Notes: generated from the letters alone by a model not told the origin. Shown: positions 14,952-24,193, counted from the stretch's first letter. The stretch: 64,000 bases of DNA from DATBLE01 sp046734335 (GCA_046734335.1 JBKPRA010000009.1:1-64000); one strand, 5' to 3'. Program-made: numbers and translations.

Positions 14952-16445
14952 TCAGGACGAGCCGATCGCCTGCGGGAAGCGAAATAGCCGGTCGGGGTCG
15001 TACTTGTGCTTGACCGCCACGAGCCGTGAGTAGTTGGAGCCGTAGTACGCCGCCTGCCAGTGCTCCAGGTCGGGATCGGCGTAGTTCACGTACGCGCCGC
15101 CGGTGACGTACGGGCGCATCGAGGCGTGCCAGGCGCGCAGCCACGCCAGCGACGGAGCCTGGTGCTGCTGCCCACCCCAGTAGGCGAGGTACTGCATCGA
15201 GTGCAGGGGCTTGCGGTGGACGAAGGCGGTCGCGCCCGGGTCGACGCGCGCGATCGCGCCGCCGTAGGAGTCCATGATCACCGCACCGGAGCCGTGGCCC
15301 GCATGCTGCCGGGTCTCGAGGCCGCGCTGGAGGGATCGTACGGCAGCGACCGAGAAAGGGTTTCTCACGTAGTCCGACTTGCCCGCGAAGGTGGCGCGCC
15401 CCAGCGTGCCGTGCTCGACGACGAGGTGACAGGCGGCCGTCGACTGCCCGAGGCACCCGGCCCAGCGGAGCATCAGGTCGAGGTAGGTGGACGTGCCGCT
15501 CGAGTAGCGGACCGGCGGCGATGCCTTCGTCAGCGGCGTGAGCAGCCCCGCGAGCTGCCTCTCGGGGCCGAGGTACTGGCCGAAGATCTGGAGCGTCGGC
15601 CCCGTGGTTCCGGTCGAGAGGCGGCACAGCGTCATCAGGTCGTCGGTCGCGTTCGGCGCCCAGCGCTGCCAGGCCGGGATGATCGTCGGGCCGGCAGACC
15701 ACGGCCACGTGGCGAAGAAGTAGGAGCCGTTGCCGACCGGCGAGGCACGTAGGCGGAAGTCGGTGACGATCCCGAAGTTGCGGCCGCCGCCGCCACGGCA
15801 GGCCCAGAAGAGGTCCGCGTTGTGCCGCTCGTCGCAGTTGAGCAGCCGTCCATCGGCGGTCACGATCCGCAAAGACTGGACGGCGTCCGCGGTCGTGCCG
15901 AGCTTTCTCGACGCGAGGCCGATACCGCCGCCCAGGGCCAGGCCGCCGAGCGCGACGGTCGCGCACGACCCGGCCGGAATGGTCAGACCCTTGCCGGCCA
16001 GGGGGGCGTAGACATCGATCAGCCTCCGCCCCGCTCCGACCACTGCGCTCTTCCCCTCGACGCGGATACCTCGCAACCTGCCCAGGTCGACGACCACGCC
16101 GGTGCCGGTCGACCAGCCTGCGTAGCTGTGGCCACCCGAGCGCGGAACGATTGCGACGCCGTTCCGCTGGGCCCACCCGATCACGGCCTGCACGTCCTTG
16201 ACGTCGTTCACGCGTACGACCGCGAGGGGGCGGACGGCATCGAAGCGCTCGTTGTAGACGAGCCGGGCCGCGCCATAGCCGGGCGATCCCGGGACGAGCA
16301 CCGGCCCCGAGACGAGGCGGCCGAGCTCCGCGACGCGCGGGTCCGGGTCTGCGGCGAGCGCGTCCGCGAGCCGTCCGAGAGCGCTGCCGGCCGCGACCGC
16401 GCCGGCGGCGGCCGCGAGCAGCTCCCGGCGGTCGACTGTGCGCAC
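14952..16445 (-). CDS. FAD-linked oxidase, berberine-bridge type
   Basis: 497 residues. VDRRELLAAAAGAVAAGSAL is a Tat-like export signal. The FAD-binding domain has RSGGHSYAG (H106, covalent flavin site) and AGSCATVALGGLALGGG (C161, the second attachment Cys of bicovalent members). The BBE C-terminal domain ends NYSRLVAVKHKYDPDRLFRF. It oxidises an alcohol or similar substrate with O2; substrate is unknown. GTG 16445 is taken as start because the longer frame gives a poorer Tat signal. Confidence 0.88.
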   Translation of the reverse strand: MRTVDRRELLAAAAGAVAAGSALGRLADALAADPDPRVAELGRLVSGPVLVPGSPGYGAARLVYNERFDAVRPLAVVRVNDVKDVQAVIGWAQRNGVAIVPRSGGHSYAGWSTGTGVVVDLGRLRGIRVEGKSAVVGAGRRLIDVYAPLAGKGLTIPAGSCATVALGGLALGGGIGLASRKLGTTADAVQSLRIVTADGRLLNCDERHNADLFWACRGGGGRNFGIVTDFRLRASPVGNGSYFFATWPWSAGPTIIPAWQRWAPNATDDLMTLCRLSTGTTGPTLQIFGQYLGPERQLAGLLTPLTKASPPVRYSSGTSTYLDLMLRWAGCLGQSTAACHLVVEHGTLGRATFAGKSDYVRNPFSVAAVRSLQRGLETRQHAGHGSGAVIMDSYGGAIARVDPGATAFVHRKPLHSMQYLAYWGGQQHQAPSLAWLRAWHASMRPYVTGGAYVNYADPDLEHWQAAYYGSNYSRLVAVKHKYDPDRLFRFPQAIGSS

Positions 16446-16489
16446 ATCCGCAGCTTGCCCGACGCGCGCGGCGGATACCATGCCCGTCG

Positions 16490-16912
16490 ATGCTCTTCTA
16501 CCTGATCCCGCTGTTCATCCTCGCCTTCCTCCTGATCCTCTTCGGCACGATGGTGGTGCTCTCGAGGTTCCGTGGGGGCAAGTACCTACGCCCGATCGTG
16601 GCCTTCGCATCGAAAGTGCCGATCCTCAAGCGGCTGATCGAGAAGGCGTCCCAGGCAGCGATCGAGCGTTACAACCCCGAGCTGAGCTCCGCGATGAAGA
16701 AGCTCAAGCGGGCAGGCGCCGACCGCGATCCGAACCAGGCGCAGCGGGCGATCAGCACGCTGACCGCCGACGAGCGCAAGGCCTGGATGGAGGCCATGGG
16801 CCAGCAGGGCACACTCGACCAGCAGCCGGCGAACCGAGAGCAGCGCCGGGCGATGGAGCGCATGCAGAAGGGCCGCATGCCCGCGCCACAGCAGAAGCGA
16901 CGTGCGAAGTAG
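16490..16912 (+). CDS. Single-pass membrane protein of unknown function
   Basis: 140 residues: one N-terminal helix (MLFYLIPLFILAFLLILFGT) and a long basic cytoplasmic part with helical segments and a Gln/Arg-rich tail. No family is recognised. TACCAT at 16476-16481 lies 8 nt before the ATG. It is divergent from the flavoprotein gene. Confidence 0.65.
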   Translation: MLFYLIPLFILAFLLILFGTMVVLSRFRGGKYLRPIVAFASKVPILKRLIEKASQAAIERYNPELSSAMKKLKRAGADRDPNQAQRAISTLTADERKAWMEAMGQQGTLDQQPANREQRRAMERMQKGRMPAPQQKRRAK

Positions 16913-16915
16913 CTC

Positions 16916-16947
16916 CAGGGGTCAGACCCTTTTGGGGTCAGGCCCTA
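16916..16947. repeat. Short palindromic repeat between convergent genes
   Basis: Two direct copies of GGGGTCAGACCC-type sequence (GGGGTCAGACCC, TTTT, GGGGTCAGGCCC) fill the gap between convergent stops at 16912 and 16945. Each copy is nearly self-complementary. It probably serves as a bidirectional terminator. Confidence 0.5.
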
Positions 16948-18711
16948 CGGACTTGTGATCGACGAGACCAGCTCGAAGGTCGTGGCGTCGACCAGCCCGC
17001 GGTTCGTCAGCCGCAACGCCGGGATCACGCCCAGGGAGAGGAACGAGAAGATCATCGTCGGGTTCGTGACCCTCGAGCCGAGCCGCCGGTAGGCATCCTC
17101 GAGCGCAAGGTTCTGCGCAGCGACCTCGGAGACCGGGCGGTCGCTCATCAGGCCGGCGATCGGCAACTCGACGAGCCCGAGCATCTCACCGTCGGCGACG
17201 GCGACCATCCCGCCTCCTGCCTCGACGAGGCGATCGACCGCGAAGAGCATGTCCGCGTCGCTCATGCCGGCGACGAGCAGGTTGTGGTTGTCGTGTGCGA
17301 TCGAGCTCGCGACTGCGCCGCGGCGCAGGCCCAGTCCCTTGACGAACCCGAGCCCCACCGTGCCGGGCCCGCCGTGGCGCTCGATGCTCGCCAGCTTGGC
17401 GACGTCCGCGTCGGCCGAGGCGCGAACCTCGCCGACGACGACAGGCAGCTCGACGGTCAGATGCTCGGTCGTGACCCGGTCGGAGGCGACGCCGATCGCA
17501 CGCACGGTGACGGCGTCGCCGGTTGCGTCGACCCGGAGATCCGCCTCGGCGGGCGGCCGCGCGAGCCGGATCGACTCGTATGCCGCAGCCGGATACGCAT
17601 AGGCCGGCATCTCCCCAGGCTCGCGCCCGTCCGCGAGCACCCGGTGAGGGCGGAAGTCGCCGAGGTCCTCGACGAAGAGGATGTCGGCCAGTCGGCCGGG
17701 CGCGATCGAGCCGAGGTCGTGCCGCATGCCGAAATACTCGGCGCCGTTGACGGTCGCCATCTGGATCGCGACCAGGGGATCGATCCCGGCCGCGACGGCG
17801 CGACGGAGCACGCGGTCCATGTGCCCGTCAGCGGCGATCGTCTCCGGGAGCACGTCGTCGGTGACGAGCAGGCAATGCCGGGCGTCGACGCCGTCCTCGG
17901 TCAGCACGGCCGCGAGCGCCTCGACGTCCCGAAACGTCGAGCCCTCGCGGAACTGCACCCACATCCCTGCCCGGAGCTTCGCGAGCGCATCTTCGCGCGA
18001 CGTCGTCTCGTGGCACGAGTCGACCCCGGAGGCGATGTAGGCCTGGAGGCGATGGTCGCGCACCCCGGTGAGGCTCCAGTGCCCGGTGACGGGCTTCCCG
18101 CGCTCCAGCGTGGCAGCGATCTCCGCGTGGACGCTCTCGTCGCCGTGGATGACCCCGGGCATGTTCATCATCTCGCCCAACCCGGCGACCCCGGGCCAGC
18201 CGAGCGCCTCGCGGATCTCCTCCGGCCCGAGCTCGGCTCCCGAGTCCTCGAATCCCGGCAGCGCAGGGACGCAGGACGGCACGGCGAGGAACACCTTCAG
18301 CGGCAACTCCCTCCCCTCCTCGAGCATCCAGCGCATCCCCTCGAGGCCGAAGACGTTCGCCATCTCGTGGTTGTCGATGAAGGCAGTGGAGGTTCCGTGC
18401 GGGAGCACCGCCTCGGCGAAGCGCGTCACCGTGACCATCACCGACTCGACGTGAAGGTGGGTATCGATCAGGCCAGGGACGAGGTACGCGCCCTCTGCCT
18501 CGATCGTCTCCGTCTCGGGGCCGACTGTGTGCTCGACGTCGCCGAACATCGCCACGCGGCCGTACGCGATGGCCACGTCGTCACCGTCGATGACCTCACG
18601 GGTGTGCACGTTGACGATCCGGCCGCCGCGGACGACCAGATCGGCGTGCTGCCTGCCCATGCAGACGGCGGTCAGCTCGCGCGTGAGCTCGGAGAGCGGA
18701 CGACGCGCCAT
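16945..18711 (-). CDS. ade: Adenine deaminase
   Basis: 588 residues. Converts adenine to hypoxanthine plus ammonia in purine salvage. Amidohydrolase metal site: DTHLHVES (H85, H87) and DNHE (E116). Other family marks are GLGEMMNMPGVIHGD, TGHWSLTGVRDHRLQAYIASG, SCHETTSREDALAKLRAG, and the C-terminal AHDNHNLLVAG and TNPTMIFSFLSL. The length is normal. ATG 18711 follows TACGAT by 6 nt (leaderless), which rules out the longer frame. Confidence 0.93.
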   Translation of the reverse strand: MARRPLSELTRELTAVCMGRQHADLVVRGGRIVNVHTREVIDGDDVAIAYGRVAMFGDVEHTVGPETETIEAEGAYLVPGLIDTHLHVESVMVTVTRFAEAVLPHGTSTAFIDNHEMANVFGLEGMRWMLEEGRELPLKVFLAVPSCVPALPGFEDSGAELGPEEIREALGWPGVAGLGEMMNMPGVIHGDESVHAEIAATLERGKPVTGHWSLTGVRDHRLQAYIASGVDSCHETTSREDALAKLRAGMWVQFREGSTFRDVEALAAVLTEDGVDARHCLLVTDDVLPETIAADGHMDRVLRRAVAAGIDPLVAIQMATVNGAEYFGMRHDLGSIAPGRLADILFVEDLGDFRPHRVLADGREPGEMPAYAYPAAAYESIRLARPPAEADLRVDATGDAVTVRAIGVASDRVTTEHLTVELPVVVGEVRASADADVAKLASIERHGGPGTVGLGFVKGLGLRRGAVASSIAHDNHNLLVAGMSDADMLFAVDRLVEAGGGMVAVADGEMLGLVELPIAGLMSDRPVSEVAAQNLALEDAYRRLGSRVTNPTMIFSFLSLGVIPALRLTNRGLVDATTFELVSSITSP

Positions 18712-18770
18712 CGCCGGATCGTAGTGACGAACCCCTGACAGACGGTGGCGGAGGGCGTTAGGCTGTCGCC

Positions 18771-18877
18771 GCGCTGCGGACCGCGAGGACGCACCGGGTT
18801 CCGGTGTGGGGACGTACGCAAGAGCCGGTGCGGTTCTGCTTCTGCCTCTCCCAGCAGTCCGCACCGGCTTTGTCTCT
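18771..18877 (+). ncRNA. Candidate small structured RNA
   Basis: About 107 nt in the gap between ade and the carboxyltransferase. A complete promoter precedes it: CTGACA (18735-18740), 18 bp, TAGGCT (18759-18764). Hairpin 1 is GCACCGG-GTT-CCGGTGT (18791-18807). Hairpin 2 is an 11-bp stem AGCCGGTGCGG/CCGCACCGGCT (18823-18869) extended by CTGCT/AGCAG, with a C-rich loop TCTGCCTCTCCC, followed by TTGTCTCT. The two hairpins can pair alternatively. It contains no reading frame and matches no RNA family I know. Confidence 0.45.
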
Positions 18878-18936
18878 ATCGGCAGCCCGGGCAGAAAGCT
18901 GAGCGACGGCAGACGGCTCGTCTAGGCTCACGGACG

Positions 18937-20496
18937 ATGCTGCTCACCTCGCAGGTCGAGCGGGAGAGCGACCTCTTCGTCCGGCGGCGCGACCGGATGA
19001 CGGGCCTCGTCGCCGAGCTACGCGAACGGACGGCGCAGATCGCTGCGGGGGGCGGTGAGGCATCGGTCGAGCGGCACCGCTCGCGCCGGAAGCTGACCGC
19101 GCGGGAACGCATCGACTTGCTGGTCGATCCGGACAGCGCCTTCCTCGAACTGTCGACCCTGGCCGCCTGGGACGTGTACGAGGGTCAATCCCCTTCTGCG
19201 GGAATCGTCACGGGCATCGGGATGGTCGAGGCCCGCGAGTGCGTGGTTGTCGCCAACGACGCGACGGTCAAGGGCGGCACGTACTTTCCGCTGACGGTCA
19301 AGAAGCATCTGCGCGCGCAGGAAATCGCAGAGCAGAACCGCCTGCCGTGCATCTACCTCGTCGACTCCGGCGGCGCCTTTCTCCCGCTCCAGGCCGACGT
19401 CTTTCCCGATCGCGAACATTTCGGGCGGATCTTCTTCAACCAGGCGCGAATGTCGGCGAAGGGGATCGCGCAGATCGCTGTGGTGATGGGCTCGTGCACC
19501 GCGGGCGGCGCGTACGTGCCGGCAATGTCGGACGAGACGGTGATCGTCCGCGGGACGGGGACGATCTTCATCGGCGGCCCGCCGCTGGTGAAGGCCGCGA
19601 CCGGCCAGGAGGTCACGCCCGAGGAGCTCGGCGGCGCCGACGTGCACACGCGGCAGTCGGGCGTCGCCGACCACTACGCGACGAGCGACGAGCACGCGCT
19701 GGCGATCGCCCGCTCGATCGTGCGGAACCTCGCCGGCGGGCAGCCTGCGCCGCCGTGGGAGGTCGCGACGCCGGAGGCGCCCACGGTCGACCCCGGCGAC
19801 CTGTACGGCCTGATCCCCGAGACGTTCCGCGAGCAGGTCGACGTCCGTGAGATCATCGCCCGGCTCGTCGACGGCAGCCGTTTCCACGAGTTCAAGGCAC
19901 TGTACGGCGACACCCTCGTCTGCGGCTTCGGCCGGATCGAGGGCTTTCCGGTCGGGATCCTCGCCAACAACGGCGTCCTCTTCGCCGAGTCGTCGCAGAA
20001 GGGTGCCCACTTCGTCGAGCTCGCATGTAAACGCAAGATCCCGCTCGTCTTCCTCCAGAACATCACCGGCTTCATGGTCGGCAAGGAGTACGAGGCGGGC
20101 GGGATCGCGCGCGATGGCGCCAAGCTCGTGACCGCCGTGGCGTGCGCCGAAGTGCCGAAGTTCACCGTGATCATCGGCGGCTCGTTCGGGGCCGGCAACT
20201 ACGGCATGTGCGGCCGCGCGTACTCGCCGCGGCAGCTGTGGATGTGGCCGAACGCGCGGATCTCGGTGATGGGGGGCGAGCAGGCGGCGACCGTGCTGAC
20301 GATGGTCGGGGACGCCGATCCCGACGAGATCACCGCGAAGTACGAGCACGAGGGGAGCCCGTACTACTCGACCGCACGCCTGTGGGACGACGGGATCATC
20401 GACCCGCTCGATACGCGTCGCGTGCTCGCGCTCGGCATCTCGGCGGCGCTGAACGCGCCGATTCCGGAGACGGTCTTCGGCGTGTTCAGGATGTAA
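18937..20496 (+). CDS. Acyl-CoA carboxylase carboxyltransferase (methylcrotonyl-CoA type)
   Basis: 519 residues, full carboxyltransferase domain. Transfers CO2 from biotin to an acyl-CoA. Family motifs are RHRSRRKLTARERIDLLVDP, GTYFPLTVKKHLRAQEIAEQ, YLVDSGGAFLPLQ, GSCTAGGAYVPAMSDE and LQNITGFMVGKEYEAGGIA. These are the pattern of the methylcrotonyl-CoA carboxylase beta subunit in leucine degradation. The matching biotin subunit and a hydratase lie downstream. TAGGCT (18923-18928) is 8 nt before ATG 18937. Confidence 0.9.
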   Translation: MLLTSQVERESDLFVRRRDRMTGLVAELRERTAQIAAGGGEASVERHRSRRKLTARERIDLLVDPDSAFLELSTLAAWDVYEGQSPSAGIVTGIGMVEARECVVVANDATVKGGTYFPLTVKKHLRAQEIAEQNRLPCIYLVDSGGAFLPLQADVFPDREHFGRIFFNQARMSAKGIAQIAVVMGSCTAGGAYVPAMSDETVIVRGTGTIFIGGPPLVKAATGQEVTPEELGGADVHTRQSGVADHYATSDEHALAIARSIVRNLAGGQPAPPWEVATPEAPTVDPGDLYGLIPETFREQVDVREIIARLVDGSRFHEFKALYGDTLVCGFGRIEGFPVGILANNGVLFAESSQKGAHFVELACKRKIPLVFLQNITGFMVGKEYEAGGIARDGAKLVTAVACAEVPKFTVIIGGSFGAGNYGMCGRAYSPRQLWMWPNARISVMGGEQAATVLTMVGDADPDEITAKYEHEGSPYYSTARLWDDGIIDPLDTRRVLALGISAALNAPIPETVFGVFRM

Positions 20497-20503
20497 GCAT
20501 TCT

Positions 20504-20541
20504 GGAAAACGTCTGCGTGGAAAACCGTTCGTTTGTACGAT
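20504..20541 (+). promoter_or_regulatory. Direct GGAAAAC repeats before collagen-like gene
   Basis: GGAAAAC occurs at 20504-20510 and 20519-20525 (15-bp period), followed by TACGAT (20536-20541), a plausible -10. The repeats sit where a regulator would bind. Confidence 0.35.
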
Positions 20542-20575
20542 CGCCAGCGTTTCCCCCTCTCCAGGAGGTATCCAA

Positions 20576-21139
20576 ATGAAGCGTATTCCCCGCCCTTCGC
20601 CGGCGCTCGTGATCTCGTGCATCGCGCTTGCGATCGCGCTCAGCGGCGTCAGCTATGCGGCGACCGTGATCCCCCGGAACAGTGTCGGCTCGCTGCAGCT
20701 CAAGGCGAACGCGGTCAACTCGTCCAAGGTCGCCAACGGCACCCTGCTGAGGGCCGACTTCAAGGCGGGGCAGATCCCGGCAGGCGCGAGAGGTCCGGCA
20801 GGCCCGGCAGGCCCGGCAGGCGCGGCAGGTCCCGCGGGCCCGGCAGGCGCCGCGGCGACCGCGCTGTGGGCGCAGATCGACAGCGCGGGCTCGGTCGTCC
20901 GCCAAAAGGGCGTCGCGTCGGCTCAGAAGCTCGGGATCGGCGACTACCTGGTGACGTTCAACCAGGACGTGACAGGCTGCACGTACCAGGCAACGCTCGG
21001 CGGCCCAACGACTGGTCTGACTGTCGGCGAGATCAGCGCCGCCCAGCGCACGGCGATCGCCGCCGGAGTCCGTGTCTTCACCTTGTCCAGCGCCGGAGCG
21101 AACACCGACAAGGCATTCAGCCTGGCGGTCTTCTGCTGA
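20576..21139 (+). CDS. Secreted protein with short collagen-like segment
   Basis: 187 residues. The signal sequence SPALVISCIALAIALSGVSYA is followed by NSVGSLQLKANAVNSSKVANG, then collagen-like Gly-X-Y triplets (GPAGPAGPAGAAGPAGPAG, about 72-92), then a beta-rich C-terminal domain with two Cys. This is a recurrent surface-protein type in Thermoleophilia-like genomes as I recall; function is unknown. It has a strong AGGAGGT site, unlike its leaderless neighbours. A strong terminator follows. Confidence 0.8.
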   Translation: MKRIPRPSPALVISCIALAIALSGVSYAATVIPRNSVGSLQLKANAVNSSKVANGTLLRADFKAGQIPAGARGPAGPAGPAGAAGPAGPAGAAATALWAQIDSAGSVVRQKGVASAQKLGIGDYLVTFNQDVTGCTYQATLGGPTTGLTVGEISAAQRTAIAAGVRVFTLSSAGANTDKAFSLAVFC

Positions 21140-21149
21140 TCGACGGATC

Positions 21150-21174
21150 GGGGCCCGCCGCAACGGCGGGCCCC
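21150..21174 (+). terminator. Strong hairpin terminator
   Basis: An 11-bp GC stem GGGGCCCGCCG/CGGCGGGCCCC with a CAA loop, 11 nt after the stop of the collagen-like gene. No U-tract, as elsewhere in this window. Confidence 0.75.
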
Positions 21175-21210
21175 GGCCACTCCGGCGGGATCGCGACGTA
21201 GAGTTCCGCC

Positions 21211-21351
21211 ATGCACACGATCGAGCTCACCGACGAAGAACTCCGACTGCTCCAGAACGCGCTGCACGCCTATCTCGACGACTTCGGGCACGAGGAGGCG
21301 GATGTCCTTCGAGAGGTCAAGGCGCTGATCGCCAAGCTCAGCCGCGAATGA
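21211..21351 (+). CDS. Small acidic helical protein
   Basis: 46 residues (MHTIELTDEELRLLQNALHA and following, ending LIAKLSRE), a helical acidic mini-protein. Support: TAGAGT at 21199-21204 is exactly 6 nt before the ATG, and the stop overlaps the start of the hydratase gene by ATGA, so it leads a two-gene transcript. Function is unknown. Confidence 0.65.
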   Translation: MHTIELTDEELRLLQNALHAYLDDFGHEEADVLREVKALIAKLSRE

Positions 21352-22124
21352 CGGCGCTCCGCGTCGAGCGTGACACGGAGATCCTCCGCGTCACGCTCGC
21401 GCGCCCCGAGCGCCGTAACGCCTTCGACGCCGACCTCATCCGGGAGCTCGGCGAGGCCTTCGCAGACGTCGGCGACTCGCGCGCGGTCGTTCTCGCCGGC
21501 GAGGGGCCGAGCTTCTGCGCCGGCGCAGACGTCGAGTGGCAGCGCTCCTCGATCGACTTGAGCTACGAGGAGAACGTCGAAGACTACCGGCGCCTGTACC
21601 GGATGCTGCAGGCGATCTACCGTTGCCAGGCACCCGTGGTCGCCCGCGTCCAGGGATTTGCGCTCGGAGGCGGATCGGGTCTGATCGCCTGCGCCGACAT
21701 CGCCATCGCCGCGGAGGACGCGGTCTTCGGCTTCTCGGAGGTGCGGCTGGGAATCATTCCAGGGGTGATCTCGCCGATGGTTCTTGCGAAGATCAGCCCG
21801 GCCGCGGCACGACGGTACTTCCTCACCGGCGAGCGCTTCGACGCACGGACGGCGTTGCGGATCGGCCTAGTCGACGAGGTCGCCCCCGACCCGGACGAGG
21901 CGGTCGCGCGCGTGGTCGACGCGATCCTCGCCGGCGGGCCGACCGCCGTCCGCGAGGCGAAACGGCTCGTGCTCGAGCCGGGCGACGAGGAGGACCTGCT
22001 CGCCCGCGCGGCCGTGCGCAGGGCGAGTCCGGAGGGGCAGGAGGGGCTGCGCGCGTTCCTCGATTCCCGAGACGGTGAGCGCGTCCGCCCCTCGTGGCAC
22101 CTGCCTCGCAACGGCGGTCGTTAG
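21348..22124 (+). CDS. Enoyl-CoA hydratase/isomerase family protein
   Basis: 258 residues, crotonase fold. RNAFDADLIREL, GPSFCAGADVEW (oxyanion hole), GFALGGGSGLIACADIAIA and FGFSEVRLGIIPG with a conserved Glu are visible. Context between the two carboxylase subunits fits methylglutaconyl-CoA hydratase of leucine degradation, but many family members are alike. It overlaps the preceding 46-residue gene by ATGA. Confidence 0.85.
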   Translation: MTALRVERDTEILRVTLARPERRNAFDADLIRELGEAFADVGDSRAVVLAGEGPSFCAGADVEWQRSSIDLSYEENVEDYRRLYRMLQAIYRCQAPVVARVQGFALGGGSGLIACADIAIAAEDAVFGFSEVRLGIIPGVISPMVLAKISPAAARRYFLTGERFDARTALRIGLVDEVAPDPDEAVARVVDAILAGGPTAVREAKRLVLEPGDEEDLLARAAVRRASPEGQEGLRAFLDSRDGERVRPSWHLPRNGGR

Positions 22125-22198
22125 CAACCCGCCCCCCGACGTTAACTTTCTCTAAGCATGCGATGAACAGCGGCGTGTGAGGGGTACCGTCGTCAGCG

Positions 22199-24193
22199 AT
22201 GAGTCGCTGGACGAGCATCTCCGTCGCGACAGCTCTCGCTCTCGGTGTTGCAATCTTCGCCACGGCCGGCAGCGCCTCGGACGCTGCGGTTCCCGTCAAC
22301 CAGGCGCCACCCACACTCGTCGGCGCTGCGGTCGAGGGCGCCGTGCTCAGCGCCCATCACGGACGTTGGCAGAGCGATTCGTCCGTATCCGTCGCCTACC
22401 AGTGGCGGCGATGCCTCGCGGACGGGACGGGCTGCCTCGACGTTCCGAACGCGACCGACCGCGTCTACGCCCCGGCCGCGCCCGATGTCGGGCACACCCT
22501 GCGCGTGGTCGAGACTGCGACAAACCGCGACGGTTCGGCCGCGGGGCTTTCGGACGCCACCCGCACGGTGACAGCGCTTCCCGCCGCCGGTCCGCACAAC
22601 ACCGTCCCGCCCACGGTCGCAGGATCTCCGGTTGCCGGCGGCCGCCTGGTCGCCGCGAATGGAACCTGGACGGGCGCCGCGCCGATCCGCTTCTCGTACC
22701 AGTGGCGCCGCTGCTCGGCGTCCGGCGGGAACTGCGCCGAGACGACCGCCCGCTCACGCGTATACCGTCCCTCCTCCGCCGACGTCAACCGGACCCTGCG
22801 CGTGCTGGTACTCGCGCGAAGCCCGGCCGGCAGCTCCGCAGCCCTCTCGAGCTCCACCGTCCGGATCGCGAAGGCGTCGACGCCCGCGCCGCAGAACCGG
22901 GTGCTGCCCAGGGTCCAGGGACTTCCGCGCCAGGGTGAGCGGCTGCGCGCCGATCGCGGTGACTGGGGCAACTCCCCGAGCGGCTACGGCTACTCGTGGC
23001 TGCGCTGCGACGTCTCCGGGAACGGCTGCGCGGGGATCGGGGCAGAACACGGCTCCACGTACACCCTTTCCTCGGCGGATGTCGGGCACACCATCCGCCT
23101 CCAGGTGGATGCGCGCAACGCAGGCGGCCTGAGCAGGGCGTTCTCGCCCCCGACGGCGGTGATCGGTGCGCTGCCGGCCCCGGCCGCCGCCAAGCCGGCG
23201 AACACGGTCCCGCCGTCCATCTCCGGCACCGCGCAGGAAGGGAAGACACTGACGGGCAACCGGGGGACATGGACGAACGAGCCGACGAGCTATGACTACT
23301 CGTGGCACCGCTGCGGCCGACAGGGCGACAAGTGCGACACGATCGGCTCCGCACGGGGCACCAGCTACACCATCCGGGACAACGACGTCGGCAAGACAAT
23401 TCGCTTCCGCGTCCGCGCGCGGAACGCGTTCGGCTCCGAGAGGGCGAGCTCCGGCCCGACCGCACTCGTCCGCGCCGCCGCCCCGACCGCGAACACGACG
23501 CCACCGACGGTTTCGGGCACCCCCGCCGAGGGCGCGACGCTGACCGGCTCCAACGGCAGCTGGACGCACAGGCCAACGTCGTACGCGTTCGTGTGGTACC
23601 GCTGCGACCGGAACGGCAACGGCTGCGCCTCGATCGGCGGCGCCCGCTCGAGCTCGTACCGGCTGACCTCCGCCGATGTCGGCGCCACGCTGCGCCTGCG
23701 GGTCACGGCAGGCAACTCCGAGGGCAGTAGCAGCGCGACCTCGGTGCCGACGGCCGTGATCCAGCGCGCCTCCGCGCCGCCGCCGTCCCGCGGCCCAGGC
23801 TGTCCTCCCGGCGGCAACCCCGACCAGGTGACGAGGATCGCGGCGCCCGCCCGGCTACTGGTCGACACGCTTCAGGCCGATCCACGAGTCGTCACGCGCG
23901 GGACAGCCGCTCTCGTCGTCCGCTTCCACGTCACCTCGAGCTGTGGCGGCGCCGTGCAAGGCGCGCTCGTGTACGCGACTGCGACGCCGTACAACCAGTT
24001 CGCCATCCCGCCCGAGGCTCCGACCGGCGCCGACGGCTGGGCGACTCTCGTCTTCCGTCGCCTGCGCGGCTTCCCGGTCAGCGGCCACCAGCAGCTGATC
24101 ACCGTCTTCGTCCGGGCGCGCAAGCCGGGCGAGAGCGTGCTCGGCGGGATCTCCACGCGCAGGCTCGTCTCCATCCCCGTCCGCCTCGGCTGA
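22199..24193 (+). CDS. Secreted protein with five Ig-like repeats
   Basis: 664 residues. Signal sequence (SISVATALALGVAIFATAGS), then five tandem units of about 90 residues, each starting N(Q/T/R)xxPxVxG and containing Y(Q/S)WxRC, a second Cys (NGCxxI), SxxYxxxxxDVGxTLRxxVxAxN. The Cys pair recurs in each unit, suggesting one disulfide per repeat. A different beta domain of about 130 residues follows. It is probably a cell-surface or adhesive protein. TACCGT (22185-22190) lies 8 nt before the ATG. Confidence 0.8.
   Translation: MSRWTSISVATALALGVAIFATAGSASDAAVPVNQAPPTLVGAAVEGAVLSAHHGRWQSDSSVSVAYQWRRCLADGTGCLDVPNATDRVYAPAAPDVGHTLRVVETATNRDGSAAGLSDATRTVTALPAAGPHNTVPPTVAGSPVAGGRLVAANGTWTGAAPIRFSYQWRRCSASGGNCAETTARSRVYRPSSADVNRTLRVLVLARSPAGSSAALSSSTVRIAKASTPAPQNRVLPRVQGLPRQGERLRADRGDWGNSPSGYGYSWLRCDVSGNGCAGIGAEHGSTYTLSSADVGHTIRLQVDARNAGGLSRAFSPPTAVIGALPAPAAAKPANTVPPSISGTAQEGKTLTGNRGTWTNEPTSYDYSWHRCGRQGDKCDTIGSARGTSYTIRDNDVGKTIRFRVRARNAFGSERASSGPTALVRAAAPTANTTPPTVSGTPAEGATLTGSNGSWTHRPTSYAFVWYRCDRNGNGCASIGGARSSSYRLTSADVGATLRLRVTAGNSEGSSSATSVPTAVIQRASAPPPSRGPGCPPGGNPDQVTRIAAPARLLVDTLQADPRVVTRGTAALVVRFHVTSSCGGAVQGALVYATATPYNQFAIPPEAPTGADGWATLVFRRLRGFPVSGHQQLITVFVRARKPGESVLGGISTRRLVSIPVRLG

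Noticed and set aside
18771..18877. Signal recognition particle RNA, 6S RNA or purine riboswitch
   Set aside because: The conserved GGAAGGAAGCAGC core, the 6S bubble layout and the purine riboswitch core are all absent; ade has its own leaderless start on the other strand.
20780..20850. Short repeats as a mobile or CRISPR element
   Set aside because: They are the coding sequence of Gly-Pro-Ala collagen-like triplets.
22199..24193. Recent tandem duplication at DNA level
   Set aside because: The five repeats are clear in protein but well diverged in DNA, so they are old domain repeats.
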